Of a stretch of DNA of 64,000 nt, positions 16,573 through 26,255 are shown piece by piece (position 1 is the first letter of the stretch; each line of letters opens with the position of its first letter). The notes below the pieces were generated by a model. It was not told the DNA's origin and ran no database searches. It saw only the letters and a program-made list of their open reading frames with translations. The DNA is taken from assembly GCF_000143885.2 (NCBI RefSeq), contig NC_018581.1:5377392-5441391 (forward strand). Reading direction: 5' to 3'. The translations under genes were made by a program, and so were the position numbers. Source of the DNA: Gordonia sp. KTR9. GTDB taxonomy: Bacteria; Actinomycetota; Actinomycetes; Mycobacteriales; Mycobacteriaceae.

Positions 16573-17820
16573 TCAGGCGGCCGGGCCCAGCCAGGTCCGC
16601 GCGGCGACGACCTGCGCGCGCACCCCGATCGACAGCGTCGGATCGATGACCGGCGCGTAGTGCGGCGAATGGTTGGACGGAACCTTCAACAGGGCCGGAT
16701 CCGTCATGTCACCGGTCGTGAAGAGAGTCGGGTCCGCTCCGCCGAGCAGCCAGTACGAGAGCGGCGCTCCGCAGCTCGTCGCGAGGATCCCCACGTCTTC
16801 GCTCCCCGCGCCCGCGCCTGGATCGAGAATGTTGTTCTCCCCCAACCAGTCCGCGAACGCACCGAGTGTCGTGGAAAGCGCAGCGGCGTCGTTCGTCACC
16901 ACCGGGAAGCGTTCGATCTCGGTGATGGTCGGTTCTTCCGGTGCACCCGATGCTGCAGCCTCACCGCGCACGATGCGCTCGACACTGTCGAGGATCCTAC
17001 TGCGCACGCTCTCTTCGTAACTGCGGATGTTCAGCTGTATTTCCGCCTCTCCCGGAATGACATTCGCGGCATCCCCGGCGTGGATGGATCCCACGGTCAG
17101 CACGGCCGTCGCCGTGCTCGGGATCTCCCGCGAGATCACGGTCTGCAATCGCAGCACCGTCGAGGCCGCCAACACGATGGGGTCGACGGAGGCCTCCGGC
17201 ATCGAGCCGTGCGCACCTCGACCCACCAGACGTATCCGCAGAGAATCCGAGCCGGCGTACGATGCGCCCGCGTGACCGGCGATCTTCCCGGCCGGCAGTG
17301 GTGACACGTGTTGACCGAGAACGACATCCGGCTTCGGAAACCTGTCCCACAGGCCGTCGTCGACCATCGCCTGGGCTCCGGCACCCAACTCTTCGGCAGG
17401 TTGGAACACGACGATCAAGGTGCCCGACCACGCGGATATCTCACCCGCCAGGACAGCAGCCGCACCGAGAAGGCAGGTGGTGTGCAGATCGTGACCGCAG
17501 GCGTGCGCGACCGGAACCGACTCACCGTCGCCGTCGATGGCGGTGGCGGTGCTGGCGTAGTCGAGACCGGTGTCCTCTCGCACGGGTAGCGCATCCATGT
17601 CCGCCCGGGACACCACGGTGGGCCCGTCCCCGTTTCGGAGGACACCGACGACACCTGTCTTGCCCACCCCGGTGGTGACCTCGAATCCCGATGCGCGGAG
17701 GTGATCCACGACGATCGAAGCGGTCCGACCTTCTCGAAAACCCAACTCCGGATTACGGTGCAGGTCCTTGTACAGGTCGATCAGTGACGGATCGATCGTG
17801 ATGTTGTCGGGTGCGGTCAT
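16573..17820 (-). CDS. M20-family amidohydrolase / aminoacylase-like peptidase
   Basis: 415 aa from the ATG at 17820 (GGAGG upstream); an upstream in-frame start at 17892 is less likely. Metal-binding landmarks of M20D enzymes are present: S-R-A-D-M-D-A-L-P-V near residue 85, H-A-C-G-H-D-L-H near 120, the catalytic Glu pair in Q-P-A-E-E-L-G-A near 157, and C-terminal S-N-H-S-P-H-Y. The family includes hippurate/IAA-amino acid hydrolases and N-acyl-amino-acid deacylases. The gene transcribes away from the acyl-CoA dehydrogenase and converges with the lipase. Physiological substrate unknown. Confidence 0.9.
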   Translation of the reverse strand: MTAPDNITIDPSLIDLYKDLHRNPELGFREGRTASIVVDHLRASGFEVTTGVGKTGVVGVLRNGDGPTVVSRADMDALPVREDTGLDYASTATAIDGDGESVPVAHACGHDLHTTCLLGAAAVLAGEISAWSGTLIVVFQPAEELGAGAQAMVDDGLWDRFPKPDVVLGQHVSPLPAGKIAGHAGASYAGSDSLRIRLVGRGAHGSMPEASVDPIVLAASTVLRLQTVISREIPSTATAVLTVGSIHAGDAANVIPGEAEIQLNIRSYEESVRSRILDSVERIVRGEAAASGAPEEPTITEIERFPVVTNDAAALSTTLGAFADWLGENNILDPGAGAGSEDVGILATSCGAPLSYWLLGGADPTLFTTGDMTDPALLKVPSNHSPHYAPVIDPTLSIGVRAQVVAARTWLGPAA

Positions 17821-17949
17821 GCCACACCACCTCCGATGGATGGGTGCTCGGTCAGGGCGCCTGGTTCGGCCCTCGTCCTTCCCCATCGTCACACTCGGAC
17901 ATCCGAGATGTGTCCGGTTTGCGCATTAGAGTTCGCCAACCGCGAACCA

Positions 17950-19143
17950 CTACCTCAAATCCGCGGAGGTCTTGCCCAGCACACGTCGGGCGATGATCAG
18001 CTGCTGGATCTGCTGCGTCCCTTCGAAGATGTCCAGGATCTTCGAGTCGCGAGCCCATTTCTCCACCAGCGACGTCTCCGAATAGCCCGCGGTGGCTCCG
18101 ATCTCGACGGTCTTGTTGGTGATGTCGGTGACCGTACGGCCGGCCTTCGCCTTCGACATCGACGCCTCGGTCGAGTTCGGCTGCTTGTTGTCGGCCATCC
18201 ACGCTGCCCGCACCGTGTGCAACCACGATGCCTCCCAGTCGGATTCGAGTCGGATGAACTCGGCGACGGTGGCGTGCTGCGACGAGGCGGGGCGGTCGTA
18301 ATCGATCTCGTGGCCCGCCTCCTCCAGCATTCGACGCAGCTCCTCCAGAGATGCGCGGCCGAGTCCGATGGCCATCGCGGCGACGACCGGGCGGGTGTTG
18401 TCGAAGGTCTGCATGACCCCGCCGAAGGCCTTCTTGGTGTCGATCTCCGGCGAACCCAACAGATTCTCGGCCGGAACCCGAGCATTCTCGAACCGGACCA
18501 CCGCAGTATCGGAAGCCTTGATGCCGAGCTTGTGCTCGAGGCGGGCCACGGTGACACCGTCGGTGGTCATCGGCACGACGAAGCTCTTGATGGCCGCGCG
18601 GCCGACGCTCTTGTCGATGGTCGCCCACACGACGACGTGGTCGGCGCGCGAGCCCGCGGTCACGAAGATCTTCTCGCCGTTCAGGACGTACTCGTCGCCG
18701 TCGAGGGTCGCGGTCGTGGAGACCGCCGCCGAATCCGAGCCGAAGCTCGGCTCGGTGATGGCCATCGCCGCCCACACATCGCCGAAGCGTTCGAGCTGCT
18801 CGGGGTTGGCCACCGCCGCGATCGCCGCGTTGCCGAGACCCTGACCCGGGATGGAGAGCAGCAGACCGACATCGCCCCAGCTCATCTCCAGCGCCGAGAG
18901 CAGAGCGCGCATGTTGGCGCCGTTCGCGGACGGCGCGTCGGACGACGTCCTCTCGCTGTCCTCCGACTTCTCTGAGGATCGGCCCTGCTTGGCGAGCTTC
19001 GCCAGTTCATCGAGCTCCACCGGGTACTCGTGCTCGGCCTGGTCGTACTTGCGCGAGATCGGCCGGAACAGGTGCTCGGCAGCCATGTGGGTGCGCTCGA
19101 CCGTCGAATCGAACTTCTTCGGGAGCTCCAGGTTGATCGCCAT
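17950..19143 (-). CDS. Acyl-CoA dehydrogenase
   Basis: 397 aa. FAD-binding landmarks are A-M-A-I-T-E-P-S-F-G-S-D near residue 125 and G-E-K-I-F-V-T-A-G-S near 155. The C-terminal flavin/adenine contact region is K-I-L-D-I-F-E-G-T-Q-Q-I-Q near 371-383. It carries a hydrophilic insert of about 25 residues rich in Ser/Glu (near 55-80), which replaces part of the usual N-terminal helix bundle. It would oxidise an acyl-CoA to the enoyl-CoA in lipid or branched-acid breakdown. A near-palindromic site 7 bp upstream of the start suggests control by a TetR-type repressor. No electron-transfer or thiolase gene is adjacent. Confidence 0.9.
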   Translation of the reverse strand: MAINLELPKKFDSTVERTHMAAEHLFRPISRKYDQAEHEYPVELDELAKLAKQGRSSEKSEDSERTSSDAPSANGANMRALLSALEMSWGDVGLLLSIPGQGLGNAAIAAVANPEQLERFGDVWAAMAITEPSFGSDSAAVSTTATLDGDEYVLNGEKIFVTAGSRADHVVVWATIDKSVGRAAIKSFVVPMTTDGVTVARLEHKLGIKASDTAVVRFENARVPAENLLGSPEIDTKKAFGGVMQTFDNTRPVVAAMAIGLGRASLEELRRMLEEAGHEIDYDRPASSQHATVAEFIRLESDWEASWLHTVRAAWMADNKQPNSTEASMSKAKAGRTVTDITNKTVEIGATAGYSETSLVEKWARDSKILDIFEGTQQIQQLIIARRVLGKTSADLR

Positions 19144-19149
19144 GACAGT

Positions 19150-19169
19150 ACCTTACTGCCCGGTAAGTT
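19150..19169. promoter_or_regulatory. Candidate repressor operator upstream of the acyl-CoA dehydrogenase
   Basis: ACCTTAC at 19150-19156 and GTAAGTT at 19163-19169 form 7-bp inverted arms with one mismatch around TGCCCG. It lies 7 bp upstream of the acyl-CoA dehydrogenase start codon, so a bound repressor would block initiation. Palindromes of this size are typical of TetR-family fatty-acid regulators. The regulator is not in the immediate neighbourhood. Confidence 0.45.
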
Positions 19170-19215
19170 CGTTGCCAAGTCCCGGTTCGTGACCGAAGCC
19201 GAATAGCCTGGACCG

Positions 19216-19548
19216 GTGGCGTACGACGAGGACCTGGCCTACCGCATCCGCGCTCTACTGGCGACGGAGTGCGGCCTCGACGAGAAGGCCATGTTCGGCG
19301 GGCTGGCGTTCCTGATCAACGGCAACATGGCCGTCGCGGCCAGCCGCAGAGGCGGCATCCTGGTCCGCGTCGCGCCGGAGGAAACGGCCGGTTTTCTCGA
19401 GTATCCGCACACCCGACCGATGGTGATGTCCGGCCGGGAGACCCGAGGGTGGCTTCGCGTCGACGACGCGGGCATCGCCACCGATCGTCAACTCTCCCGC
19501 TGGATCGCCATCGGTTCCGATTACGCGCGCAAACTGCCGAAGAAGTAG
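19216..19548 (+). CDS. TfoX/Sxy N-terminal domain protein
   Basis: 110 aa, GTG start. The TfoX-N signature is present: M-F-G-G-L-A-F-L-I-N-G-N-M near residue 28, followed by basic strand and R-P-M-V-M-S-G-R-E-T-R-G-W near 73-85. Actinobacterial members of this length carry only the N-terminal half of Sxy/TfoX and have no shown role in competence. It is divergent from the acyl-CoA dehydrogenase and followed by a long inverted repeat before leuS. Confidence 0.88.
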   Translation: MAYDEDLAYRIRALLATECGLDEKAMFGGLAFLINGNMAVAASRRGGILVRVAPEETAGFLEYPHTRPMVMSGRETRGWLRVDDAGIATDRQLSRWIAIGSDYARKLPKK

Positions 19549-19632
19549 ATAGCGACCGGCCTCCGCTCCCTGACGAGCGAGCTTGCGAGCCCAACCCGCT
19601 CCCTAACCCGAAAGAACCACATACCCCCTGGT

Positions 19633-19727
19633 CCCTGAGGTGCGAGGAGCGCAAGCGACGAGCCACGAAGGGCCTGGTGAGTTCCCTTGCGACACCCTTC
19701 GTGGCTCGCTTCGCTCGCACCTCAGGG
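19633..19727. repeat. Long inverted repeat of the CTCAGGG family
   Basis: The left arm at 19633-19672 (starting CCCTGAGGTGCGAG, ending GAGCCACGAAGGG) is repeated in inverted form at 19695-19727 (starting CCCTTCGTGGCTCGC, ending CGCACCTCAGGG). The spacer is 22 nt. Differences are confined to a few bases in the middle of the left arm. Related sequence occurs at 27774-27940 and 48741-48804. It lies between convergent tfoX-like and leuS genes and would form a strong hairpin in RNA from either side. Confidence 0.9.
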
Positions 19728-19804
19728 AGCATGGAATTCGGACGCTCACGAGTGCTCTTTCGCAGTCCACGACGGCCGCCAGGCCTCAGGGAGCGGGGGC
19801 GCTG

Positions 19805-22687
19805 TCAGGGGACGATGTTCACCATCCGGCCGGGGACCACGATGACCTTGCGGGGTTCGGCGCCGTCGAGGATCGCGACGATCTTCTCGTCGGCGAGCGC
19901 GGCGGCGCGCATCGTGTCCTCGTCGGCGTCGGCCGCGACGGTGATCCGGCTGCGGACCTTGCCCTTGACCTGGACCGGGATCTCGACGGTGTCCTCGACC
20001 AGCCACGCCTCGTCGGCCACCGGGAACGAGGCCCGCACCACGAGAGTGTCACGACCCAGCCGGTGCCACAGCTCCTCGGCGATGTGCGGCGCCAGGGGAG
20101 CGAGCATGATCACCAGAGGTTCGACGGCGTCCCGCGGCGCGCCCGACTTCTCGAAGTTCTTGGTGAGATGGTTGGTCAGCACCGTCAGCTTGGCGACCGC
20201 CGTGTTGTTGCGCAGCGCGTCGTAGTCCTCGCGGACGCCCGCGATCGTCTTGTGCAGCAACCGTTTCGTGTCGTCGTCGAGTTCGGTGTCGGCGACGCGC
20301 AGGGCGCCGGACTCCTCGTCGACGACGAGCCGCCAGATCCGCTGCAGGAATCGCTGCGAGCCCACCACGTCCTTGGTGGCCCACGGCCGTGACTGGTCGA
20401 GCGGACCCATGAACATCTCGTAGACGCGCAGGGTGTCGGCACCGTAATCACGGCAGATGTCGTCGGGCGCCACCGAGTTCTTCAGCGACTTGCCCATCTT
20501 GCCGTACTCCTGGCGGACCTTCTCACCGTTGTAGAAGAACTCGCCGTTCTCCTCGGTGACCTCCTCGGCCGGGACGTAGATGCCGCGCGAATCGGTGTAG
20601 GCGTACGCCTGAATCATGCCCTGGTTGAACAGCTTTCGATACGGCTCGCGACTGGTGACGTAGCCGAGGTCGAACAGGACCTTGTGCCAGAACCGCGAAT
20701 ACAGCAGATGCAGCACCGCATGTTCGACGCCACCGATGTAGAGGTCGAGGCCACCGGGGTCGTTCGCGCCGTGCAGCGCCGGGCGAGGACCCATCCAGTA
20801 CGCCTCGTTCTCCTTGGCGCACAGGGTTTCCGAGTTGGTGGGATCGATGTAGCGCAGCTGGTACCACGAACTGCCCGCCCACTGGGGCATGACGTTGGCG
20901 TCCCGGGTGTAGGTCTGCACACCGTCACCCAGATCGAGTTCGACCGTCATCCACTCCGTGGCCTTGGCCAGCGGAGGCGACGGTTCGCTGTCCGCGTCGT
21001 CGGGGTCGAACGACACCGGCGCATAGTCGTCGACCTCGGGAAGCTCCACCGGCAGCATCGATTCGGGCAGCGCATGCGGCTGGCCGGCGGCGTCGTAGAC
21101 GATCGGGAAGGGTTCGCCCCAGTAGCGCTGGCGCGCGAACAGCCAGTCGCGCAGCTTGTACTGGATCCTCCCGGTGCCCACACCGTCGGCCTCGAGGCGC
21201 TCGACGATCGCCGCCTTCGCATCCTCGACGTTGCGACCGTCCAGGAACCCGGAGTTCACCAGGGGACCGTCGCCCACGTAGGCCTCGGCGGCGATGTCGG
21301 TGTCCGAGCCGATCACCTCGCGGATCGGCAGTCCGAACACGGTGGCGAACTCGTGGTCACGGGCGTCGTGCGCCGGGACCGCCATGATCGCGCCGGTGCC
21401 GTATCCCATGAGGACGTAGTCGGCGACGAAGACCGGAACCTGCTCGCCGTTCACAGGATTGACCGCGAAGCTGCCGGTGAAGACGCCCGTCTTCTCCTTG
21501 TTCTCCTGGCGCTCGAGGTCGGACTTCGCGGCGATCGACGCGCGGTACTCCGCAACGGCAGCAGCGGGATCCGCGCCGCCGCGGGTCCAGCGGTCATCGG
21601 TGCCGGACGGCCATTGGCCCGCGGTCAGCTCGTCGACGAGCGGATGCTCGGGCGCGAGGACCATGTACGTGGCGCCGAAGAGCGTGTCGGGACGGGTCGT
21701 GAAGACCTCGATGCCGCCGACGCCGGGCACGTCGAAGCGCACCTGGGCGCCGCGCGAGCGGCCGATCCAGTTGCGCTGCATGGTCTTGACCTTGTCCGGC
21801 CAGTCCAGCAGATCGAGATCGTCGAGCAACCGGTCGGAGTACGCGGTGATCCGCATCATCCACTGCCGCAGGTGTTTCCGGAAGACCGGGAAGTTGCCGC
21901 GGTCGCTGCGGCCGTCGGCGGTGACCTCCTCGTTGGCCAGCACGGTTCCCAGTCCCGGGCACCAGTTGACCAGCGAATCGCTCAGGTAGACCAGGCGATG
22001 GTCGTCGAGGATCTCGGTGCGCTCGGCGGGGGAGAGGTCGGCCCAGTCGCGCCCCTCGTACTTGACACCCAATGCTCTTGCACCCGAAGCGAATTCGTCG
22101 ACGAGCTCGGAGATGCGTCGGGCCTTGCCCTGGTCGGCGTCGTACCAGGCGTTGTAGATCTGCAGGAAGATCCACTGGGTCCAGCGGTAGAAGTCGACGT
22201 CGGTGGTGGCCACCCGACGACGCTCGTCGTGGCCCAACCCGAGGCGTCGGATCTGGCCCAGGTAGCGCTCGATGTTCTGCTCGGTGGTGGTGCGCGGGTG
22301 GGTGCCCGTTTGCACGGCGTACTGCTCGGCGGGCAGACCGAAAGAGTCGAAGCCCATCGTGTGCAGCACGTTCTTGCCGGTCATCCGCTGGTAGCGGGCG
22401 AAGACGTCGCTCGCGATGAAGCCGAGCGGGTGGCCGACGTGCAGGCCCGCCCCGGACGGGTAGGGGAACATGTCCTGCACGAAGAGCTTCTCGGCAGCGT
22501 CGGCGTCGCCGCCGCCGAAGGCGGACAGGTCACCGGCGAGCGGCCCGACGGGGTTCGGCGCCTCGTAGGCGCGCTCGTCGGACCAGGTCTGCTGCCAGCG
22601 CTGCTCGATCTCGCCGGCGACCGACGCCGTGTATCGGTGTGCGGTCGTGCCGGCGGTGTCGCCGCTCGTCTTCTCGGCTGAAGTCAC
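19805..22687 (-). CDS. leuS: Leucyl-tRNA synthetase
   Basis: 960 aa from the GTG at 22687. The frame stays open for 219 more codons upstream, but that stretch covers the divergent SdpI-like gene and is not homologous. The class I signature HIGH appears as H-V-G-H in [14 protein letters not shown] near residue 85, and KMSKS as K-M-G-K-S. The CP1 editing domain ([11 protein letters not shown] region) and anticodon-binding domain are complete. It charges tRNA-Leu. In M. tuberculosis leuS (Rv0041) lies on the other side of the origin; here it is on the left arm, still co-directional with replication. Confidence 0.97.
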   Translation of the reverse strand: MTSAEKTSGDTAGTTAHRYTASVAGEIEQRWQQTWSDERAYEAPNPVGPLAGDLSAFGGGDADAAEKLFVQDMFPYPSGAGLHVGHPLGFIASDVFARYQRMTGKNVLHTMGFDSFGLPAEQYAVQTGTHPRTTTEQNIERYLGQIRRLGLGHDERRRVATTDVDFYRWTQWIFLQIYNAWYDADQGKARRISELVDEFASGARALGVKYEGRDWADLSPAERTEILDDHRLVYLSDSLVNWCPGLGTVLANEEVTADGRSDRGNFPVFRKHLRQWMMRITAYSDRLLDDLDLLDWPDKVKTMQRNWIGRSRGAQVRFDVPGVGGIEVFTTRPDTLFGATYMVLAPEHPLVDELTAGQWPSGTDDRWTRGGADPAAAVAEYRASIAAKSDLERQENKEKTGVFTGSFAVNPVNGEQVPVFVADYVLMGYGTGAIMAVPAHDARDHEFATVFGLPIREVIGSDTDIAAEAYVGDGPLVNSGFLDGRNVEDAKAAIVERLEADGVGTGRIQYKLRDWLFARQRYWGEPFPIVYDAAGQPHALPESMLPVELPEVDDYAPVSFDPDDADSEPSPPLAKATEWMTVELDLGDGVQTYTRDANVMPQWAGSSWYQLRYIDPTNSETLCAKENEAYWMGPRPALHGANDPGGLDLYIGGVEHAVLHLLYSRFWHKVLFDLGYVTSREPYRKLFNQGMIQAYAYTDSRGIYVPAEEVTEENGEFFYNGEKVRQEYGKMGKSLKNSVAPDDICRDYGADTLRVYEMFMGPLDQSRPWATKDVVGSQRFLQRIWRLVVDEESGALRVADTELDDDTKRLLHKTIAGVREDYDALRNNTAVAKLTVLTNHLTKNFEKSGAPRDAVEPLVIMLAPLAPHIAEELWHRLGRDTLVVRASFPVADEAWLVEDTVEIPVQVKGKVRSRITVAADADEDTMRAAALADEKIVAILDGAEPRKVIVVPGRMVNIVP

Positions 22688-22793
22688 GCGACCAGGGTAA
22701 ATCCTGTCGGTCGCAGCTCCCCAATCCGGTCGCCTCGGCCGCCGCCGGCAACGGCCGCCGTACGCCGATTCGGCGGGTACGACGCACGGTCGT

Positions 22794-23303
22794 ATGCTGT
22801 GGGTCGTGAATGCCGTGTCCGTCGCCGTTGCCGTACTGCTCTTCGTGCTGGCCGGACTCTGGGCGGTGGTAGGAATCCGCGGACTGCGCGGCACCCTCCC
22901 GCGCAATCGCTGGATCGGCGTCCGCTCCGCGGAGACCATGCGATCCGACGAGGCGTTCCGCATCGCCAACCGCATCGCCGGCCCGGGCACCCTCGGCGCC
23001 GGTCTGATCCTCGCACTGGGCGGCATCGCGACCCTCGCCGTCCCGGGCGGATGGGCATTGGCCTTCGGACTCGTCGCGCTGGTCGCCGCGCTCGTGGTGA
23101 TCGGGCTGGTCAGCGGCATCGGCGTACGCGCCGCCGCAGCCGTACCCGTCGACGACGGCGGCTGCTCCTGCTGTTCGGGCGACGAAGCCCACAGCCACGC
23201 CGCCGACGAGGACCCCTCCGGCCCGGCGGCCGATTGCGGCACCAGCAGCTGCGGCGCCTGCTCGCTGCGCGGCGTCTGCGCGGGCGACTCCACCCCGGCC
23301 TGA
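22794..23303 (+). CDS. SdpI-like membrane protein with Cys-rich tail
   Basis: 169 aa. Three hydrophobic helices (about residues 3-24, 63-85 and 89-113) surround the SdpI-family motif [10 protein letters not shown] near 35-45. The C-terminal 50 residues are unusual: a C-S-C-C cluster, several His/Asp, then four more Cys in [15 protein letters not shown]. Such a tail looks able to bind metal or an Fe-S cluster, or to form disulfides. SdpI in Bacillus is an immunity/signal protein; actinobacterial relatives have no assigned role. It is divergent from leuS and 43 bp upstream of a carrier of the SBF family. Confidence 0.75.
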   Translation: MLWVVNAVSVAVAVLLFVLAGLWAVVGIRGLRGTLPRNRWIGVRSAETMRSDEAFRIANRIAGPGTLGAGLILALGGIATLAVPGGWALAFGLVALVAALVVIGLVSGIGVRAAAAVPVDDGGCSCCSGDEAHSHAADEDPSGPAADCGTSSCGACSLRGVCAGDSTPA

Positions 23304-23346
23304 GCCGGCCGGCGTCGTCTCACACCTCTGACCTCGGGGCACATCC

Positions 23347-24354
23347 ATGCGTACGCTCAAGAATCTCCTCGATCGCTCTCCGATCGACGGCTTCATCCTG
23401 GCCATCATCATCGCCGTCGTCGTCGCCGCTTTCCTGCCGGTCCGCGGCGCGGCCGCGGAGGCACTGGACTGGGTGGTGATCGTCGCGATCGCCGCGCTGT
23501 TCTTCCTGTACGGCACGCGGCTACATCCACGCGAGGCCCTCGAAGGTCTCCGGCACTGGCGGTTGCACGTCACGATCCTGGCGTTCACGTTCATCGTGTT
23601 CCCGATCGTGGGACTCGCGCTGAAGCCGATCGTCGAGCCGCTGATCGGCGAGGAGCTCTACGCCGGATTGCTGTTCCTGTGTCTGGTGCCCTCGACCGTG
23701 CAGTCCTCGATCGCCTTCACCTCGATGGCCAGAGGCAACATCGCCGGGGCGATCGTCAGCGCATCCACGTCGAACATCCTCGGCGTCTTCTTGACCCCGC
23801 TGCTCGTGGTCGCGCTGATGCAGAACGCCGGTGACATCAGCATCGACGCGACGTCAGTCCTGAAGATCGTCGCGCAGATCCTGGTGCCGTTCCTGCTCGG
23901 GCAGCTCGCCCGCAAATGGGTCGGCCCGTTCTTCACCCGACACGCGAAGATCACCAAGCTGGCCGACCGCGGCGCCATCGTGCTCGTGGTCTACGTCGCG
24001 TTCAGCGAGGGGGTCGTCCAGGGCATCTGGTCGACGGTCGGCGTGGGTCAGGTGATCGCGGTCACGGTCATCTCGCTGCTGCTCGTCCTGGTGATGCTCG
24101 CGGTGACGGGCTGGGTTCCGAAGCGTCTCGGCTTCGACCGCGCCGACACGATCGCCATCCAGTTCTGTGGCACCAAGAAGAGCCTGGCCACCGGCCTGCC
24201 GATGGCGACCGTCCTCTTCGCCGGCACCACCGTCGGCCTCATCGTGCTGCCGCTGATGATCTTCCACCAGATCCAGCTCATGATCTGCTCGTGGCTGGCT
24301 ACCCGGTACGGGCGCGAGGCCGACGACGCCGAGGCGGCCGGCGCGCCGGTCTGA
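23347..24354 (+). CDS. Bile acid:sodium symporter-family (SBF-like, YfeH type) transporter
   Basis: 335 aa with nine or ten membrane helices across the whole length. Diagnostic SBF-like segments are [10 protein letters not shown] near residue 53, [13 protein letters not shown] near 115-127, [10 protein letters not shown] near 143-152 and [12 protein letters not shown] near 275. These are the crossover motifs that form the sodium/substrate site. Members of this YfeH branch have unknown organic anion substrates. It follows the SdpI-like gene closely on the same strand and may share its transcript. Confidence 0.9.
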   Translation: MRTLKNLLDRSPIDGFILAIIIAVVVAAFLPVRGAAAEALDWVVIVAIAALFFLYGTRLHPREALEGLRHWRLHVTILAFTFIVFPIVGLALKPIVEPLIGEELYAGLLFLCLVPSTVQSSIAFTSMARGNIAGAIVSASTSNILGVFLTPLLVVALMQNAGDISIDATSVLKIVAQILVPFLLGQLARKWVGPFFTRHAKITKLADRGAIVLVVYVAFSEGVVQGIWSTVGVGQVIAVTVISLLLVLVMLAVTGWVPKRLGFDRADTIAIQFCGTKKSLATGLPMATVLFAGTTVGLIVLPLMIFHQIQLMICSWLATRYGREADDAEAAGAPV

Positions 24355-24371
24355 TCACCGTCTTCGGCGCG

Positions 24372-24503
24372 GTGTTCGGCGTCGTTGTGGCGATGTTCGT
24401 AATCGGAGGACTGTTCTTCGCCAGCTGCAGCAGCAGTGAGTCGGAGGAGGGAAACCCCGACACGCCAAGCTGGTGGTGCGAAGACGCTCGCGACAACGGT
24501 TGA
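24372..24503 (+). CDS. Possible 43-aa membrane/lipoprotein-like peptide
   Basis: A short reading frame from GTG at 24372 encodes a hydrophobic stretch V-F-G-V-V-V-A-M-F-V-I-G-G-L-F-F-A, immediately followed by S-C-S-S-S-E-S-E-E, a lipobox-like Cys or membrane exit, and an acidic tail with W-W-C. It directly follows the SBF carrier. No homologue is recognised and there is no strong ribosome binding site, so this is a tentative small gene. Confidence 0.3.
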   Translation: MFGVVVAMFVIGGLFFASCSSSESEEGNPDTPSWWCEDARDNG

Positions 24504-24783
24504 GATTCCCCACCTGGGTGCTGAGAGGCTCGGAATCTCGACGAGTCGTTCGACGACCCGCTGCGCGCGTCGCACCAGCACAGGCAGAACGTACTGGGCG
24601 AGGCGCCGGCCCCTCACCGGCATCGAGGAGTAGAGGGCCCGCGCATCGTCGCAGGCATTGCACTGAACCGTACCGGGCCTGGTGGAGACCCTTTTTCTCG
24701 CCAGGCAAAAGCCGGTATGGGGTGCAGGCACGTGGTCAATACGGTGACGTTTAGACCGGACGACGCCCGGGCATCGCGATGGA
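24504..24783. other. Gene-poor spacer before the DUF2243 gene
   Basis: No convincing gene on either strand. The minus strand carries a short stretch reading R-A-L-Y-S-S-M-P-V-R-G-R-R-L-A-Q-Y-V-L-P with Cys residues just upstream. This resembles the arrangement in the other spacer at 26256-26600 (R-T-S-R-L-A-E-Y-V-V-T-A-V-P). Both may be remnants of decayed genes, but the match is short. Confidence 0.3.
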
Positions 24784-25344
24784 ATGCGCAGCAGCCCGCG
24801 GGTAACCAATCGTCAAGACACTGAGACCTCACTCGCCCTGCCGGGAGTGGTCCTCGGTGTCGGTCTCGGCGGTTTCGTCGACGGCATCCTGCTCCACCAG
24901 ATACTGCAGTGGCATCACATGCTGACGAGCACCGACACCGACCGTATCGGGATCGACCACTACCCCGCCGACACCGTCCACGGCCTGGAGATCAACACAC
25001 TCTGGGACGGGCTGTTCCATACCTTCACCTGGCTCGCCGTGCTGATCGGTTTGGCGCTGCTGTATTCACGCGTCACGCACGCACGGCAGCGGTTGTGGAC
25101 GTCACGATCACTATGGGGTTGGGTCCTTGTCGGATGGGGGCTGTTCAACCTGGTCGAGGGCATCATCGACCACCACATCCTCGGAATTCACCACGTCCGA
25201 AGCGGTGACCACCAAACCCTCTGGGACATCGGCTTTCTGATACTCGGAGTTGCTCTCGTGCTCATCGGGTGGGCGCTACAACGAACCGCTGAGCCGTACG
25301 ATGATGCGCCGCCGCGGGCCGACCAGCGCATCTCGACGCCGTGA
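24784..25344 (+). CDS. DUF2243 integral membrane protein
   Basis: 186 aa with four membrane helices. The family signature is strong: G-G-F-V-D-G-I-L-L-H-Q-I-L-Q-W-H-H near residue 29-45 and N-L-V-E-G-I-I-D-H-H-I-L-G-I-H-H-V-R near 120-137, placing several His residues on the membrane faces. Clustered His in membrane helices suggest metal or haem contact. The stop codon overlaps the GTG start of the next gene, a CtaG-like protein. This pairing is common in actinobacteria and proteobacteria and hints at a role in oxidase or copper handling. Confidence 0.9.
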   Translation: MRSSPRVTNRQDTETSLALPGVVLGVGLGGFVDGILLHQILQWHHMLTSTDTDRIGIDHYPADTVHGLEINTLWDGLFHTFTWLAVLIGLALLYSRVTHARQRLWTSRSLWGWVLVGWGLFNLVEGIIDHHILGIHHVRSGDHQTLWDIGFLILGVALVLIGWALQRTAEPYDDAPPRADQRISTP

Positions 25345-26255
25345 CCGTCGCTCACCAATCGCATGCGGGCACCGCTTCCGCCGGTGTCCTGGTGGCGATG
25401 ACCGCACTCGTGTTCGTCGGAGTGATCTATGTTGTCGCCGCTCAGCGATGCCGCCGACAGCCACGCGGGTGGAAACACTGGCACACGGCGAGTTTCATCG
25501 TCGGGCTGATCATTCTGGGTCTCGCACTTCGGCCGAGCACGTCCGATGCATTCCCCGATCACATGCTGGGCCACCTCCTGCTGGGCATGTACGCGCCTCT
25601 GGCCCTCGCGCTGGGCGCGCCGATGACTCTGATCTTGAGGACTGCGCCGGTCTCGGTCACCAAACCGCTTGTGCACCTGCTACGCTCACGTCCCGCTCAA
25701 ATCGCCACACATCCCGCAGTGCTCCTCACATCGACCATCGGCGGCCTCGCCGCGCTGTACTTCACCCCGCTGTTCGCTCTCACCGAACGCCACGAAGCCC
25801 TCCACATGGTGATGCACGTCCACTTCTTCGTGTCCGGCTATCTGTTCGCGTGGATGATCGCCGGCCCGGATCCGGGACCCGAACGTCCGTCGGTGCATAC
25901 GCGACTTGCGGTCCTCGGACTCGCCATCCTCGGACACGCCGTCATCGCCCAGTTGCTGTACGCCGGATTGTTCGTCAGGGTCGGCGCACCACTCGACGAG
26001 CTACGCGCCGGCGGAACGCTCATGTACTACTGGGGCGACATCGCCGAGATCCTGTTGGCATTGGCACTTCTGCTCACCTGGCGACCCGACCACCGCGGAA
26101 AGGCGACCGGACAACGACGCCGGCGTGACCGAGAGGCTGTAGCAATCAGGCCCTCTCGCTCCGAGATCGGTCTGTCGACTTCTAGCCGCAGCGACCTCCT
26201 CGATGGCACGGGCCAGTACACCGCACACCGCGTATCCCCCGATCTGGGACTTTGA
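25341..26255 (+). CDS. CtaG/caa3-type cytochrome c oxidase assembly-like membrane protein
   Basis: 304 aa from a GTG overlapping the DUF2243 stop. Six or seven membrane helices. CtaG_2 signatures include D-H-M-L-G-H-L-L-L-G-M near residue 73-83, R-H-E-A-L-H-M-V-M-H-V-H-F-F near 150-163 and D-I-A-E-I-L near 234. The His/Met-rich helices fit copper handling during assembly of cytochrome oxidase. The last 60 residues beyond the membrane part are Arg/Ser-rich and look unstructured; they may be a run-on extension caused by loss of the original stop. No oxidase genes are in the window. Confidence 0.88.
   Translation: MTVAHQSHAGTASAGVLVAMTALVFVGVIYVVAAQRCRRQPRGWKHWHTASFIVGLIILGLALRPSTSDAFPDHMLGHLLLGMYAPLALALGAPMTLILRTAPVSVTKPLVHLLRSRPAQIATHPAVLLTSTIGGLAALYFTPLFALTERHEALHMVMHVHFFVSGYLFAWMIAGPDPGPERPSVHTRLAVLGLAILGHAVIAQLLYAGLFVRVGAPLDELRAGGTLMYYWGDIAEILLALALLLTWRPDHRGKATGQRRRRDREAVAIRPSRSEIGLSTSSRSDLLDGTGQYTAHRVSPDLGL

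Noticed and set aside
20684..22681. 665-codon open frame antisense to leuS
   Set aside because: Arg/Val/Gly-rich shadow frame opposite a strongly conserved gene, typical of high-GC DNA; no recognisable motif.
22688..23344. N-terminal extension of leuS by 219 codons
   Set aside because: Overlaps the divergent SdpI-like gene and lacks LeuRS similarity; GTG at 22687 gives the normal length.
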